Shown piece by piece: positions 1 through 13,800 of a stretch of DNA of 64,000 bases. A program made the position numbers and the translations under genes. Origin of the DNA: Larix kaempferi (lineage: Eukaryota > Streptophyta > Pinopsida > Pinales > Pinaceae). The number at the start of each line of letters is the position of its first letter. Positions within the stretch are counted from its first letter, which is position 1. The stretch spans positions 372,001-436,000 of the forward strand of contig BSBM01000200.1 of NCBI GenBank assembly GCA_027924585.1, given 5' to 3'. The notes under the pieces were generated by a model. The model ran no database searches and was not told the DNA's origin. It saw only the letters and a program-made list of their open reading frames with translations.

Positions 1-420
1 ACACGAGTTTTTAGAAAATGTGCTTTATTTCATAAATGGAATCAACAAAGTATGCACATTCTACGTCATAAAGACTTTCTATAGTTTGCGCATGCGTCCG
101 GAAATAAGAAAAGCTTACTTCCACCGTTTTTTAAAATCACAGCTTCTAGAAGGTTTACATGATTTCTTAAAAAACAGGAGTTTTTAGAAAATGTGTTTTA
201 TTTCATAAATGGAATCAACAAAGTATGCACATTCTACGTCATAACGACTTTCTATAGTTTGCGCATGCGTCCGGAAAGAAGAAAAGCTTACTTCCACCAT
301 TTTTTAAAATCAGACCTTCTAGAAGGTTTACATGAGTTCTTAAAAAACATGAGTTTTTAGAAAATGTGTTTTATTTCATAAATGGGATCTACAAAGTATG
401 CACATTCTACGTCATAACGA

Positions 421-2490
421 CTTTCTACAGTTTGCGCATACGTCCGGAAATAAGAAAAGCTTACTTCCACCGTTTTTTAAAATCATAGCTTCTAGAAGGT
501 TTACATGATTTCTTAAAAATCACGAGTTTTTAGAAAATGTGTTTTATTTCATAAATGGAATCAACAAAGTATGCACATTCTACGTCATAACAACTTTCTA
601 TAGTTTGTGCATGTGTCCGGAAAGAAGAAAAGCTTACTTCTACCATTTTTTAAAATCACAGCTTCTAGAAGGCTTACATGATTTCCTAAAAAACACAAGT
701 TTTTAGAAAATGTGTTTTATTTCATAAATGGAATCTACAAAGTATGCACATTCTACTTCATAATGACTTTTGATAGTTTGCGCATTCGTCCGGAAATAAG
801 AAAAGCTTAATTCCACCATTTTTTAAAATCACAGCTTCTAGAAGGTTTACATGATTTCGTAAAAAACACGAGTTTTAGAAAATGTGTTTTATTTCATAAA
901 TGGAATCTACAAAGTATGCACATTCTACATCATAACGACTTTCTATAGTTTGCGCATGCGTCCGGAAAGAAGAAAAGATTACTTCCACCGTTTTTTAAAA
1001 TCACAGCTTCTAGAGGGTTTACATGATTTCGTAAAAAACACGAGTTTTTGAAAATGTGTTTTATTTCATAAAAGGAATCTACAAAGTATGCACATTCTAC
1101 ATCATAACGACTTTCTATAGTTTGCGCATGTGTCCAGAAATAACAAAAGCTTACTTCCACAATTTTTTAAAATCACAGCTTCTAGAAGGTTTACATGATT
1201 TCGTAAAAAACACGAGTTTTTAGAAAATGTGTTTTATTTCATAAATGGAATCTACAAAGTATGCACATTCTACGTCATAATGACTTTCTATAGTTTGCGC
1301 ATGCGTTTGGAAATAAGAAAAGCTTACTTCCCCTGTTTTTTAAAATCACAGCTTCTAGAAAGTTTACATGGTTTCTTAAAAAACACGAGTTTTTAGAAAA
1401 TGTGTTTTCTTTCATAAATGGAATCAACAAAGTATGCACATTCTACGTCATAACGACTTTCTACAGTTTGCGCATACGTCCGGAAATAAGAAAAGCTTAC
1501 TTCCACCGTTTTTTAAAATCATAGCTTCTAGAAGGTTTACATGATTTCTTAAAAAACACGAGTTTTTAGAAAATGTGTTTTATTTCATAAATGGAATCAA
1601 CAAAGTATGCACATTCTACGTCATAACAACTTTCTATAGTTTGTGCATGTGTCCGGAAAGAAGAAAAGCTTACTTCTACCATTTTTTAAAATCACAGCTT
1701 CTAGAAGGCTTACATGATTTCCTAAAAAACACAAGTTTTTAGAAAATGTGTTTTATTTCATAAATGGAATCTACAAAGTATGCACATTCTACTTCATAAT
1801 GACTTTTGATAGTTTGCGCATTCGTCCGGAAATAAGAAAAGCTTAATTCCACCGTTTTTTAAAATCACAGCTTCTAGAAGGTTTACATGATTTCGTAAAA
1901 AACACGAGTTTTAGAAAATGTGTTTTATTTCATAAATGGAATCTACAAAGTATGCACATTCTACATCATAACGACTTTCTATAGTTTGCGCATGCGTCCG
2001 GAAAGAAGAAAAGATTACTTCCACCGTTTTTTAAAATCACAGCTTCTAGAGGGTTTACATGATTTCGTAAAAAACACGAGTTTTTGAAAATGTGTTTTAT
2101 TTCATAAATGGAATCTACAAAGTATGCACATTCTACATCATAACGACTTTCTATAGTTTGCGCATGTGTCCAGAAATAACAAAAGCTTACTTCCACAATT
2201 TTTTAAAATCACAGCTTCTAGAAGGTTTACATGATTTCGTAAAAAACACGAGTTTTTAGAAAATGTGTTTTATTTCATAAATGGAATCTACAAAGTATGC
2301 ACATTCTACGTCATAATGACTTTCTATAGTTTGCGCATGCGTTTGGAAATAAGAAAAGCTTACTTCCCCTGTTTTTTAAAATCAGAGCTTCTAGAAAGTT
2401 TACATGGTTTCTTAAAAAACACGAGTTTTTAGAAAATGTGTTTTATTTCACAAATGGAATCAACAAAGTATGCACATTCTACGTCATAAC
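421..2490 (+). repeat. Tandem duplication of a six-monomer satellite unit (1,036 bp)
   Basis: Two adjacent copies of a six-monomer block lie at about 421-1456 and 1457-2490. Diagnostic variants occur in the same order in both copies, exactly 1,036 bp apart: CTACAGTTTGCGCATACG, TGTGCATGTGTCC, TTTTGATAGTTTGCG, AAAGATTACTTCC, CTTCTAGAGGG and CATGTGTCCAGAAATAAC. The length is two bases short of 6 x 173 because both copies share single-base losses in GAGTTTTAG and GAGTTTTTGA. Upstream flanks diverge (GGGATCTAC against GGAATCAAC), which places the left edge near 421. Very few differences separate the copies, so the duplication is recent. Confidence 0.9.
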
Positions 2491-2870
2491 GACTTTCTAT
2501 AGTTTGCGCATGCGTCCGGAAATAAGAAAAGCTTACTTCCACCGTTTTTTAAAATCACAGCTTCTAGAAGGTTTACATGATTTCTTAAAAAACACGAGTT
2601 TTTAGAAAATGTGTTTTATTTCATAAATGGAATCAAAAAATTACGCACATTCTACGTCATATCGACTTTCTATAGTTTGCGCATTCGTCCGGAAATAAGA
2701 AAAGCTTACTTCCACCGTTTTTTAAAATCACAGCTTCTAGAAGGTTAACATGATTTCTTAAAAAACACGAGTTTTTAGAAAATGTGTTTTATTTCATAAA
2801 TGGAATCAACAAAGTATGCACATTCTACGTCATAACGACTTTCTATAGTTTACGCCTTCGTCCGGAAATA

Positions 2871-5800
2871 AGAAAAGCTTACTTCCACCGGTTTTTGAAA
2901 TCACAGCTTCTAGAAGGTTTACATGATTTCGTAAAAAGCACGAGTTTGTAGAAAATGTGTTTTATTTCATAAATGGAATCAACAAAGTATGCACATTCTA
3001 CGTCATAATGACTTTCTATAGTTTGCGCATGCGTCCGGAAATAAGAAAAGCTTACTTCCAACGTTTTTCAAAATCACAGCTTCTAGAAGGTTTACATGAT
3101 TTCTTAAAAAACACGAGTTTTTAGAAAATATGTTTTATTTCATAAATGGAATCAACAAAATATGCACATTCTACGTCATAACGACTTTCTATAGTTTTCG
3201 CATTCATCCGGAAATAAGAAAAGCTTACTTCCACAGTTTTTTAAAATCACATCTTCTAGAAGGTTTACTTGATTTCTTAAAAAACACGAGTTTTTAGAAA
3301 ATGTGTTTTATTTCATAAATGGAATCAACAAATTATGCACATTCTACGTCGTAACGACTTTCTATGGTTTGCGCATTCGTCCGGAAATAAGAAAAGCTTA
3401 CTTCCACCGTTTTTTAAAATCACAGCTTCTAGAAGGTTTACATGATTTTTTTAAAAACACGAGTTTTTAGAAGATGTGTTTTATTTCATAAATGGAATCA
3501 ACAAAGTATGCACATTCTACGTCATAACGACTTTCTATAGTTTGCACATGAGTCCGGAAATAAGAAAAGCTTACTTCCACCGTTTTTTAAAATCATAGCT
3601 TCTAGAAGGTTTACATGATTTCGTAAAAAACACGAGTTTTTAGAAAATGTGTTTTATTTCATAAATGGAATCAACAAAGTATGCACATTCTACGTCATAA
3701 CGACTTTCTACAGTTTGCGCATACGTCCAGAAATAAGAAAAGCTTACTTCCACCGTTTTTTTAAATCACAGCTTCTAGAAGGTTTACATGATTTCGTAAA
3801 AAACACGAGTTTTTAGAAAATGTGTTTTATTTCATAAATGGAATCAACAAAGTATGCACATTCTACGTCATAACGAATTTCTATCGTTTGTGCATGTGTC
3901 CGGAAAGAAGAAAAGCTTACTTCCCCCGTTTTTTAAAATCACAGCTTCTAGAAGGCTTACATGATTTCCTAAAAAACACAAGTTTTTAGAAAATGTGTTT
4001 TATTTCATAAATGGAATCTACAAAGTATGCACATTCTACTTCATAATGACTTTTGATAGTTTGCGCATTCGTCCGGAAATAAGAAAAGCTTACTTCCACC
4101 GTTTTTTAAAATCACAGCTTCTAGAAGGTTTACATGATTTCCTAAAAAACACGATTTTTTAGAAAATCTATTTTATTTCATAAATGGAATCAACAAAGTA
4201 CGCACATTCTACGTCATAACGACTTTCTATAGTTTGCGCATGCGTTTGGAAATAAGAAAAGCATACTTGCCCCGTTTTTTAAAATCACGGCTTCTAGAAG
4301 GTTTACATGTTTTCTTAAAAAACACGAGTTTTAAGAAAATGTGTTTTATTTCATAAATGTAATCTACAAAGTATGCACATTATACGTCATAACGACTTTC
4401 TATAGTTTGAGCATGTGTCCGGAAATAAGAAAAGCATACTTGCCCCGTTTTTTAAAATCACGGCTTCTAGAAGGTTTACATGTTTTCTTAAAAAACACGA
4501 GTTTTTACAAAATGTGTTTTATTTCATAAATATAATCTACAAAGTATGCACATTATACGTCATAACGACTTTCTATAGTTTGCGCATGCGTCCGGAAATA
4601 AGAAAAGCTTACTTCCACCGGTTTTTGAAATCACAGCTTCTAGAAGGTTTACATGATTTCGTAAAAAGCACGAGTTTGTAGAAAATGTGTTTTATTTCAT
4701 AAATGGAATCAACAAAGTATGCACATTCTACGTCATAATGACTTTCTATAGTTTGCGCATGCGTCCGGAAATAAGAAAAGCTTACTTCCAACGTTTTTCA
4801 AAATCACAGCTTCTAGAAGGTTTACATGATTTCTTAAAAAACACGAGTTTTTAGAAAATATGTTTTATTTCATAAATGGAATCAACAAAATATGCACATT
4901 CTACGTCATAACGACTTTCTATAGTTTTCGCATTCATCTGGAAATAAGAAAAGCTTACTTCCACAGTTTTTTAAAATCACATCTTCTAGAAGGTTTACTT
5001 GATTTCTTAAAAAACACGAGTTTTTAGAAAATGTGTTTTATTTCATAAATGGAATCAACAAATTATGCACATTCTATGTCGTAACGACTTTCTATGGTTT
5101 GCGCATTCGTCCGGAAATAAGAAAAGCTTACTTCCACCGTTTTTTAAAATCACAGCTTCTAGAAGGTTTACATGATTTTTTTAAAAACACGAGTTTTTAG
5201 AAGATGTGTTTTATTTCATAAATGGAATCAACAAAGTATGCACATTCTACGTCATAACGACTTTCTATAGTTTGCACATGAGTCCGGAAATAAGAAAAGC
5301 TTACTTCCACCGTTTTTTAAAATCATAGCTTCTAGAAGGTTTACATGATTTCGTAAAAAACACGAGTTTTTAAAAAAAGTGTTTTATTTCATAAATGGAA
5401 TCTAAAAAGTATGCACATTCTACGTCATAATGACTTTCTATAGTTTGAGCATGCGTCCAGAAATAAGAAAAGCTTACTTCCACCGTTTTTTTAAATCACA
5501 GCTTCTAGAAGGTTTACATGATTTCGTAAAAAACACGAGTTTTTAGAAAATGTGTTTTATTTCACAAATGGAATCAACAAAGTATGCACATTCTACGTCA
5601 TAACGACTTTCTATAGTTTGCGCATGCGTCCGGAAATAAGAAAAGCTTACTTCCACCGGTTTTTGAAATCACAGCTTCTAGAAGGTTTACATGATTTCGT
5701 AAAAAGCACGAGTTTGTAGAAAATGTGTTTTATTTCATAAATGGAATCAACAAAGTATGCACATTCTACGTCATAATGACTTTCTATAGTTTGCGCATGC

Positions 5801-6190
5801 GTCCGGAAATAAGAAAAGCTTACTTCCAACGTTTTTCAAAATCACAGCTTCTAGAAGGTTTACATGATTTCTTAAAAAACACGAGTTTTTAGAAAATATG
5901 TTTTATTTCATAAATGGAATCAACAAAATATGCACATTCTACGTCATAACGACTTTCTATAGTTTTCGCATTCATCCGGAAATAAGAAAAGCTTACTTCC
6001 ACAGTTTTTTAAAATCACATCTTCTAGAAGGTTTACTTGATTTCTTAAAAAACACGAGTTTTTAGAAAATGTGTTTTATTTCATAAATGGAATCAACAAA
6101 TTATGCACATTCTACGTCGTAACGACTTTCTATGGTTTGCGCATTCGTCCGGAAATAAGAAAAGCTTACTTCCACCGTTTTTTAAAATCA
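2871..6190 (+). repeat. Three near-identical satellite segments at 2.88, 4.61 and 5.65 kb
   Basis: A segment marked by CCACCGGTTTTTGAAATC, GTAAAAAGCACGAGTTTG, CCAACGTTTTTCAAAATC and a later GTTTACTTGATTTC recurs starting near 2879, 4609 and 5647. The spacings are 1,730 bp (10 monomers) and 1,038 bp (6 monomers). The first two copies run together for about 750 bp and the third for about 540 bp. A fourth, slightly more diverged copy abuts the left end of the retrotransposon (22764-23213). This is the pattern expected from unequal exchange or segmental amplification within the array. Confidence 0.85.
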
Positions 6191-9100
6191 CAGCTTCTGG
6201 AAGGTTTACATGATTTCGTAAAAAACACGAGTTTTTAGAAAATGTGTTTTATTTCATAAATGGAATCTAAAAAGTATGCACATTCTACGTCATAACGACT
6301 TTCTATAGTTTGCGCATGCTTCCGGAAATAAGAAAAGCTTACTTCCCCCGTTTTTTAAAATCACAGCTTCTAGAAGGATTACATGATTTCTTAAAAAACA
6401 CGAGTTTTTAGAAAATATGTTTTATTTCATAAATGGAATCAATAAAGTATGCACATTCTACGTCATAACAACTTTCTATAGTTTGCACATGCGTTTGGAA
6501 ATAAGAAAAGCTTACTTCCCCCGTTTTTTAAAATCACAGCTTCTAGAAGGTTTACATGATTTGTTAAAAAACACGAGTTTTTAGAAAATGTGTTTTATTT
6601 CATAAATGGAATCAACAAAGTATGCACATTCTACGTCATAACGACTTTCTATAGTTTGCGCATTCTCCCGGAAATAAGAAAAGCTTACTTCCACCGTTTT
6701 TTTAAAATCACAGCTTCTAGAAGGTTTACATGATTTCTTAAAAAACACGAGTTTTTAGAAAATGTGTTTTATTTCATAAATGGCATCAACAAAGTATGCA
6801 CATTCTACGTCATAAAGAATTTCTATGGTTTGCGCATTCGTCCGTAAATAAGAAAAGCTTACTTCCACCGTTTTTTAAAATCACAGCTTCTAGAAGGTTT
6901 ACATGATTTCGTAAAAAACACGAGTTTTTGGAAAATGTGTTTTATTTCATAAATGGAATCTAAAAGTATGCACATTCTATGTCATAACGACTTTCTATAG
7001 TTTTCGCATGCGTCCGGAAATAAGAAAAGCTTACTTCCCCCGTTTTTTAAAATTACAGCTTCTAGAAGGTTTACATGAGTTCTTAAAAAACACGAGTTTT
7101 TAGAAAATGTGTTTTATTTCAAAAATGGAATCAACAAAGTATGCACATTCTACGTCATAACGACTTTCTATAGTTTGCGCATGCGTTTGGAAATAAGAAA
7201 AGCTTACTTCCCCCGTTTTTTGAAATTACAGCTTCTAGAAGGCTTACATGATTTGTCAAAAAACACGATTATTTAGAAAATGTGTTTTATTTCATAAATG
7301 GAATCAACAAAGTATGCACATTCTATGTCATAACAACTTTCTATAGTTTTGCACATGCGTCCGGAAATAAGAAAAGCTTTCTTCCACCGTTTTTTAAAAT
7401 CACAGCTTCTAGAAGGTTTACATGATTTCGTAAAAAACACGAGTTTTTAGAAAATGTGTTTTATTTAATAAATGGAATCTACAAAGTATGCACATTCTAC
7501 GTCATAACGACTTTCTATAGTTTGCGCATGCGTTTGGAAATAAGAAAAGCTTACTTCCCCTGTTTTTTAAAATCACAGCTTCTAGAAAGTTTACATGGTT
7601 TCTTAAAAAACACGAATTTTTAGAAAATGTGTTTTATTTCATAAATGCAATCTACAAAGTATGCACATTTTACATCATAACGACTTTCTATAGTTTGCGC
7701 ATGCGTCAGGAATGAAGAAAAGCTTACTTCCATCGTTTTTTCAAATCACAGCTTCTAGAAGGCTTACATGATTTCGTAAAAAACATGAGTTTTAGAAAAT
7801 GTGTTTTATTTCATAAATGGAATCTACAAAGTATGCACATTCTACGTCGTAACGACTTTCTATAGTTTGCGGATGCGTCCGGGAATAAGAAAAGCTTACT
7901 TCCCCCGTTTTTTAAAATCACAGCTTCTAGAAGGTTTACATGATTTCCTAAAAAACACGAGTTCTTAGAAAATGTGTTTTATTTCATAAATGGAATCAAC
8001 AAAGTATGCACATTCTACGTCATAACGACTTTCTATAGTTTGCGCATGCGTCCGGAAATAAGAAAAGCTTACTTCCACCGTTTTTTAAAATCAGAGCTTC
8101 TAGAAGGTTTACATGATTTCGTAAAAAACATGAGTTTTTAGAAAATGTGTTTTATTTCATAAATGGAATCTACAAAGTATGCACATTCTACGTCATAACG
8201 ACTTTCTATAGTTTGCGCATGCGTCCGAAAATAAGAAAAGCTTACTTCCAACGTTTTTTAAAATCACAGCTTCGAAAGGGTTTACATGATTTCGTAAAAA
8301 ACATGAGTTTTTAGAAAATGTGTTTTATTTCATAAATTGAATCTCTAAAGTATGCACATTCTACTTCATAACGACTTTCTATAGTTTGCGCATGCGTCTG
8401 GAAATAAGAAAAGCTGACTTCCCCCGTTTTTTAAAATCACAGCTTCTAGAAGGTTTACATGATTTCTTAAAAAACACGAGTTTTGAGAAAATGTGTTTTA
8501 TTTCATAAATGGAATCAACAAAGTATGCACATTCTACGTCATAACGAATTTCTACAATTTGCGCATTCGTCCGGAAATAAGAAAAGCTTACTTCCACCGT
8601 TTTTTAAAATCACAGCTTCTAGAAGGTTTACATGATTTCTTAAAAAACACGAGTTTTTAGAAAATGTGTTTTATTTCATAAATGGAATCAACAAAGTATG
8701 CACATTCTACGTCATAATGACTTTCTATAGTTTGCACATGCGTCCGGAAAGAAGAAAAGCTTACTTCCACCATTTTTTAAAATCACAGCTTCTAGAAGGC
8801 TTACATGATTTCCTAAAAAACACAAGTTTTTAGAAAATGTGTTTTATTTCATAAATGGAATCTACAAAGTATGCACATTCTACTTCATAACGACTTTTGA
8901 TAGTTTGCGCATTCGTCCGGAAATAAGAAAAGCTTAATTCCACCATTTTTTAAAATCACAGCTTCTAGAAGGTTTACATGATTTCGTAAAAAACACGAGT
9001 TTTTAGAAAATGTGTTTTATTTCATAAATGGAATCTACAAAGTATGCACATTCTACGTCATAACGACTTTCTATAGTTTGCGCATGCGTCCGGAAAGAAG

Positions 9101-10899
9101 AAAAGATTACTTCCACCGTTTTTTAAAATCACAGCTTCTAGAAGGTTTACATGATTTCGTAAAAAACACGAGTTTTAGAAAATGTGTTTTATTTCATAAA
9201 TGGAATCTACAAAGTATGCACATTCTACGTCGTAACGACTTTCTATAGTTTGCGCATGTTTCCAGAAATAAGAAAAGCTTACTTCCACAATTTTTTAAAA
9301 TCACAGCTTCTAGAAGGTTTACATGATTTCGTAAAAAACACGAGTTTTTAGAAAATGTGTTTTATTTCATAAATGGAATATACAAAGTATGCACATTCTA
9401 CGTCATAACGACTTTCTATAGTTTGCGGATGCGTCCGGGAAAAAGAAAAGCTTACTTCCCCCGTTTTTTAAAATCACAGCTTCTAGAAGGTTTACATGAT
9501 TTCTTAAAAAACACGAGTTTTTAGAAAATGTGTTTTATTTCATAAATGGAATCAACAAAGTATGCACATTCTACGTCATAATGACTTTCTATAGTTTGCG
9601 GATGCGTTTGGAAATAAGAAAACCTTACTTCCCCCGTTTTTTAAAATCACAGCTTCTAGAAGGTTTACATGATTTCTTAAGAAACACGAGTTTTTAGAAA
9701 ATGTGTTTTATTTCATAAATGGAATCAACAAAGTATGCACATTCTACATCATAACGAATTTCTATATTTTATGCATCCGTCCGGAAATAAGAAAAGCTTA
9801 CTTCCACCGTTTTTTAAAATCACAGCTTCTAGAAGGTTTACATGATTTCTTAAAAAACACGAGTTTTTAGAAAATGTGTTTTATTTCATAAATGGAATCT
9901 ACAAAGTATGCACATTCTACATCATAACGACTTTCTATAGTTTGCGCATGCGTCCGGAAAGAAGAAAAGCTTACTTCCACCGTTTTTTAAAATCACAGCT
10001 TCTAGAAGGTTTACATGATTTCGTAAAAAACACGAGTTTTTAGAAAATGTGTTTTATTTCATAAATGGAATCTACAAAGTATGCACATTCTATGTCATAA
10101 CGACTTTTTATAGTTTGCGCATGTGTCCAGAAATAAGAAAAGCTTACTTCCACAATTTCTTAAAATCACAGCTTCTAGAAGGTTTACATGATTTTTTAAA
10201 AAACACGAGTTTTTAGAAAATGTTTTTTATTTCATAAATGGAATCTACAAAGTATGCACATTCTACGTCATAACGACTTTCTATAGTTTGCGCATGCGTT
10301 CGGAAATAAGAAAAGCTTACCTCCCCCATTTTTTAAACTCACAGATTCTAGAAGGTTTACTTGATTTCTGAAAAAACACGAGTTTTTAGAAAATGTGTTT
10401 TATTTGATAAATGGAATCAACAAAGTATGCACATTCTACGTCATAACAACTTTCTATAGTTTGCTCATGCGTTTGGAAATAAGAAAAGCTTACTTCCCCC
10501 GTTTCTTAAAATCACAGCTTCTAGAAGGTTTACATGATTTCGTAAAAAACACGAGTTTTTAGAAAATGTGCTTTATTTCATAAATGGAATCAACAAAGTA
10601 TGCATATTCTACGTCATAACGACTCTCTATATTTTGCGCATGCGTCCGGAAATAAGAAAAGCTTACTTCAACCGTTTTTTAAAATCACATCTTCTAGAAG
10701 GTTTACATGATTTCGTAAAAAACACGAGTTTTTAGAAAATGTGTTTTATTTCATAAATGGAATCTACAAAGTATGCACATTCTACGTCATAATGACTTTC
10801 TATAGTTTGCGCATGTGTCCGGAAATAAGAAAAGCTTACTTCCACCATTTTTTAAAATCAGAGCTTCTAGAAGGTTTACATGATTTCTTAAAAAACATG

Positions 10900-13800
10900 A
10901 GTTTTTAGAAAATGTGTTTTATTTCATAAATGGAATCAACAAAGTATGCACATTCTACGTCATAACGACTTTCTATAGTTTTCACATGCGTCCAGAAATA
11001 AGAAACGCTTACTTCCACCATTTTTTAAAATCACAGCTTCTAGAAGGTTTACATGATTTCGTAAAAAACACGAGTTTTTAGAAAATGTGTTTTATATAAT
11101 AAATGGAATCTACAAAGTATGCACATTCTACATCATAACGATTTTCTATAGTTTGCGCATGCGTCCGGAAATAGGAAAAGCTTACCTCCCCCATTTTTTA
11201 AAATCACAGGTTCTAGAAGTTTTGCATGATTTCTTAAAAAACACAAGTTTTTAGAAAATGTGTTTTATTAAACAAATGGAATCAACAAATTATGCACATT
11301 CTACGTCATAACGACTTTGTATAATTTGCGCATGCGTTTGGAAATAAGAAAAGCTTACATCCCCCGTTTTTTAAAATCACAGCTTCTAGAAGGTTTACAG
11401 GATTTCTTGAAAAACAAAAGTTTTTAGAAAATGTGTTTTATTTCGTAAATGGAATCAACAAAGTATGCACATTCTATGTCATAGCGACTTTCTATAGTTT
11501 GCGCATGCGTTTGGAAATAAGAAAAGCTTACTTCCACCGTTTTTTAAAATCACAGCTTCTAGAAGGTTTACATGATTTCTTAAAAAACACGAGTTTTTAG
11601 AAAATGTGTTTTATTTCATAAATGGAATCAACAAAGTATGCACATTCTACGTCATAACGACTTTCTATACTTTGCGCATTCGTCCGGAAATAAGAAAAGC
11701 TTACTTCTCCCGTTTTTTAAAATCACAGCTTCTAGAAGGTTTACATGATTTCTTAAAAAACACGAGTTGTTAGATAATGTGTTTTATTTCATAAATGGAA
11801 TCAACAAAGTATGCACATTCTACGTCATAACGACTTTCTATAGTTTGCGCATGCGTCCGGAAATAAGAAAAGCTTACTTCCACCGTTTTTTTAAATCACA
11901 GCTTCTAGAAGGTTTACATGATTTCGTAAAAAACAAGAGTTTTTAGAAAATGTGTTGTATTTCATAAATGGAATTTACAAAGTATGCACCTTCTACGTCA
12001 TAACGACTTTCTATAGTTTGTGCATGCGTCCGGAAATAAGAAAAGCTTACTTCCCCCGTTTTTTAAATTCACAGCTTCTAGAAGGTTTACATAATTTCTT
12101 AAAAAACACGAGTTTTTAGAAAATGTGTTTTATTTCATAAATGGAATCAACAAAGTATGCACATTCTACGTCATAACGACTTTCTATAGTTTGCACATGC
12201 GTTTGGAAAAAAGAAAAGCTTACTTCCCCTGTTTTTTAAAATCATAGCTTCTAGAAGGTTTACATGGTTTCTTAAAAAACATGAGTTTTTAGAAAATGTG
12301 TTTTATTTCATAAATGGAATCAAAAAAGTATGCACATTGTACGTCATAACGACTTTCTATAGTTTGCGCATGCGTCCGAAAATAAGAAAAGCTTACTTCC
12401 ACCATTTTTTAAAATCACAGCTTCTAGAAGGGTTACATGATTTCTTAAAAAACACGAGTTTTTAGAAAATGTGTTTTATTTCATAAATGGAATCAACAAA
12501 GTATGCACATTCTACGTCATAACGAATTTCTATAGTTTGCGCATGCGTCCGGAAATAAGAAAAGCTTACTTCCACCGTTTTTTAAAATCACAGCTTCTAG
12601 AAGGTTTACATGATTTCGTAAAAAACACGATTTTTTAGAAAATGTGTTTTAGTTCATAAATGGAATCAACAAAGTATGCACATTCTACGTCATAACGACT
12701 TTCTATAGTTTGCGGATTCGTCCAAAAATAAGAAAAGCTTACTTCTCCCGTTTTTTAAAATCACAGCTTCTAGAAGATTTACATGATTTCTTAAAAAACA
12801 CGAGTTGTTAGAAAATGTGTTTTATTTCATAAATGGAATCAACAAAGTATGCACATTCTACGTCATAACAACTTTCTATAGTTTGCGCATGCGTGCGGAA
12901 ATAAGAAAAGCTTACTTCCACCGTTTTTTGAAATCACAGCTTCTAGAAGGTTTACATGATTTCGTAAAAAACACGAGTTTGTAGAAAATGTGTTTTATTT
13001 CATAAATGGAATCAACAAAGTATGCACATTCTACGTCATAACGACTTTCTATAGTTTGCGCATGCGTTTGGAAATAAGAAAAGCTTACTTCCCCCGTTTT
13101 TTAAAATTACAGCTTCTAGAAGGCTTACATGATTTGTCAAAAAACACGATTATTTAGATAATGTGTTTTATTTCATAAATGGAATAAACAAAGTATGCAC
13201 ATTCTATGTCATAACAACTTTCTATAGTTTGCACATGCGTCCGGAAATAAGAAAAGCTTTCTTCCACCGTTTTTTAAAATCACAGCTTCTAGAAGGTTTA
13301 CATGATTTCGTAAAAAACACGAGTTTTTAGAAAATGTGTTTTATTTCATAAATGGAATCTACAAAGTATGCACATTCTACGTCATAACAACTTTCTATAG
13401 TTTGCGCATGCGTCCGGAAATAAGAAAAGCTTACTTCCCCCGTTTTTTAAAATCACAGCTTCTAGAAGGTTTACATGATTTCGTAAAAAACACGAGTTTT
13501 TAGAAAATGTGTTTTATTTCATAAATGGAATCAACAAAGTATGCACATTCCACGTCATAACGAATTTCTATAGTTTGCGCATTCGTTTGGAAATAAGAAA
13601 AGCTTACTTCCCCCGTTTTTTAAAATCACAGCTTCTAGAAGGTTTACATGATTTGTTAAAAAACACGAGTTTTTAGAAAATGTGTTTTATTTCATAAATG
13701 GAATCAACAAAGTATGCACATTCTACGTCATAACGACTTTCTATAGTTTTCACTTGCGTCCGGAAATAAGAAAAGCTTACTTCCACCATTTTTTAAAATC

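Noticed and set aside
930-1160. Open frames of 60-100 codons in the satellite on both strands (also near 1966, 2879, 4415, 9012, 15066, 19942, 42190, 45824, 50324, 58014)
   Set aside because: They are repeated readings of the same monomer, shift frame every 173 bp, have no family features and no coding-type substitution pattern that I could see.
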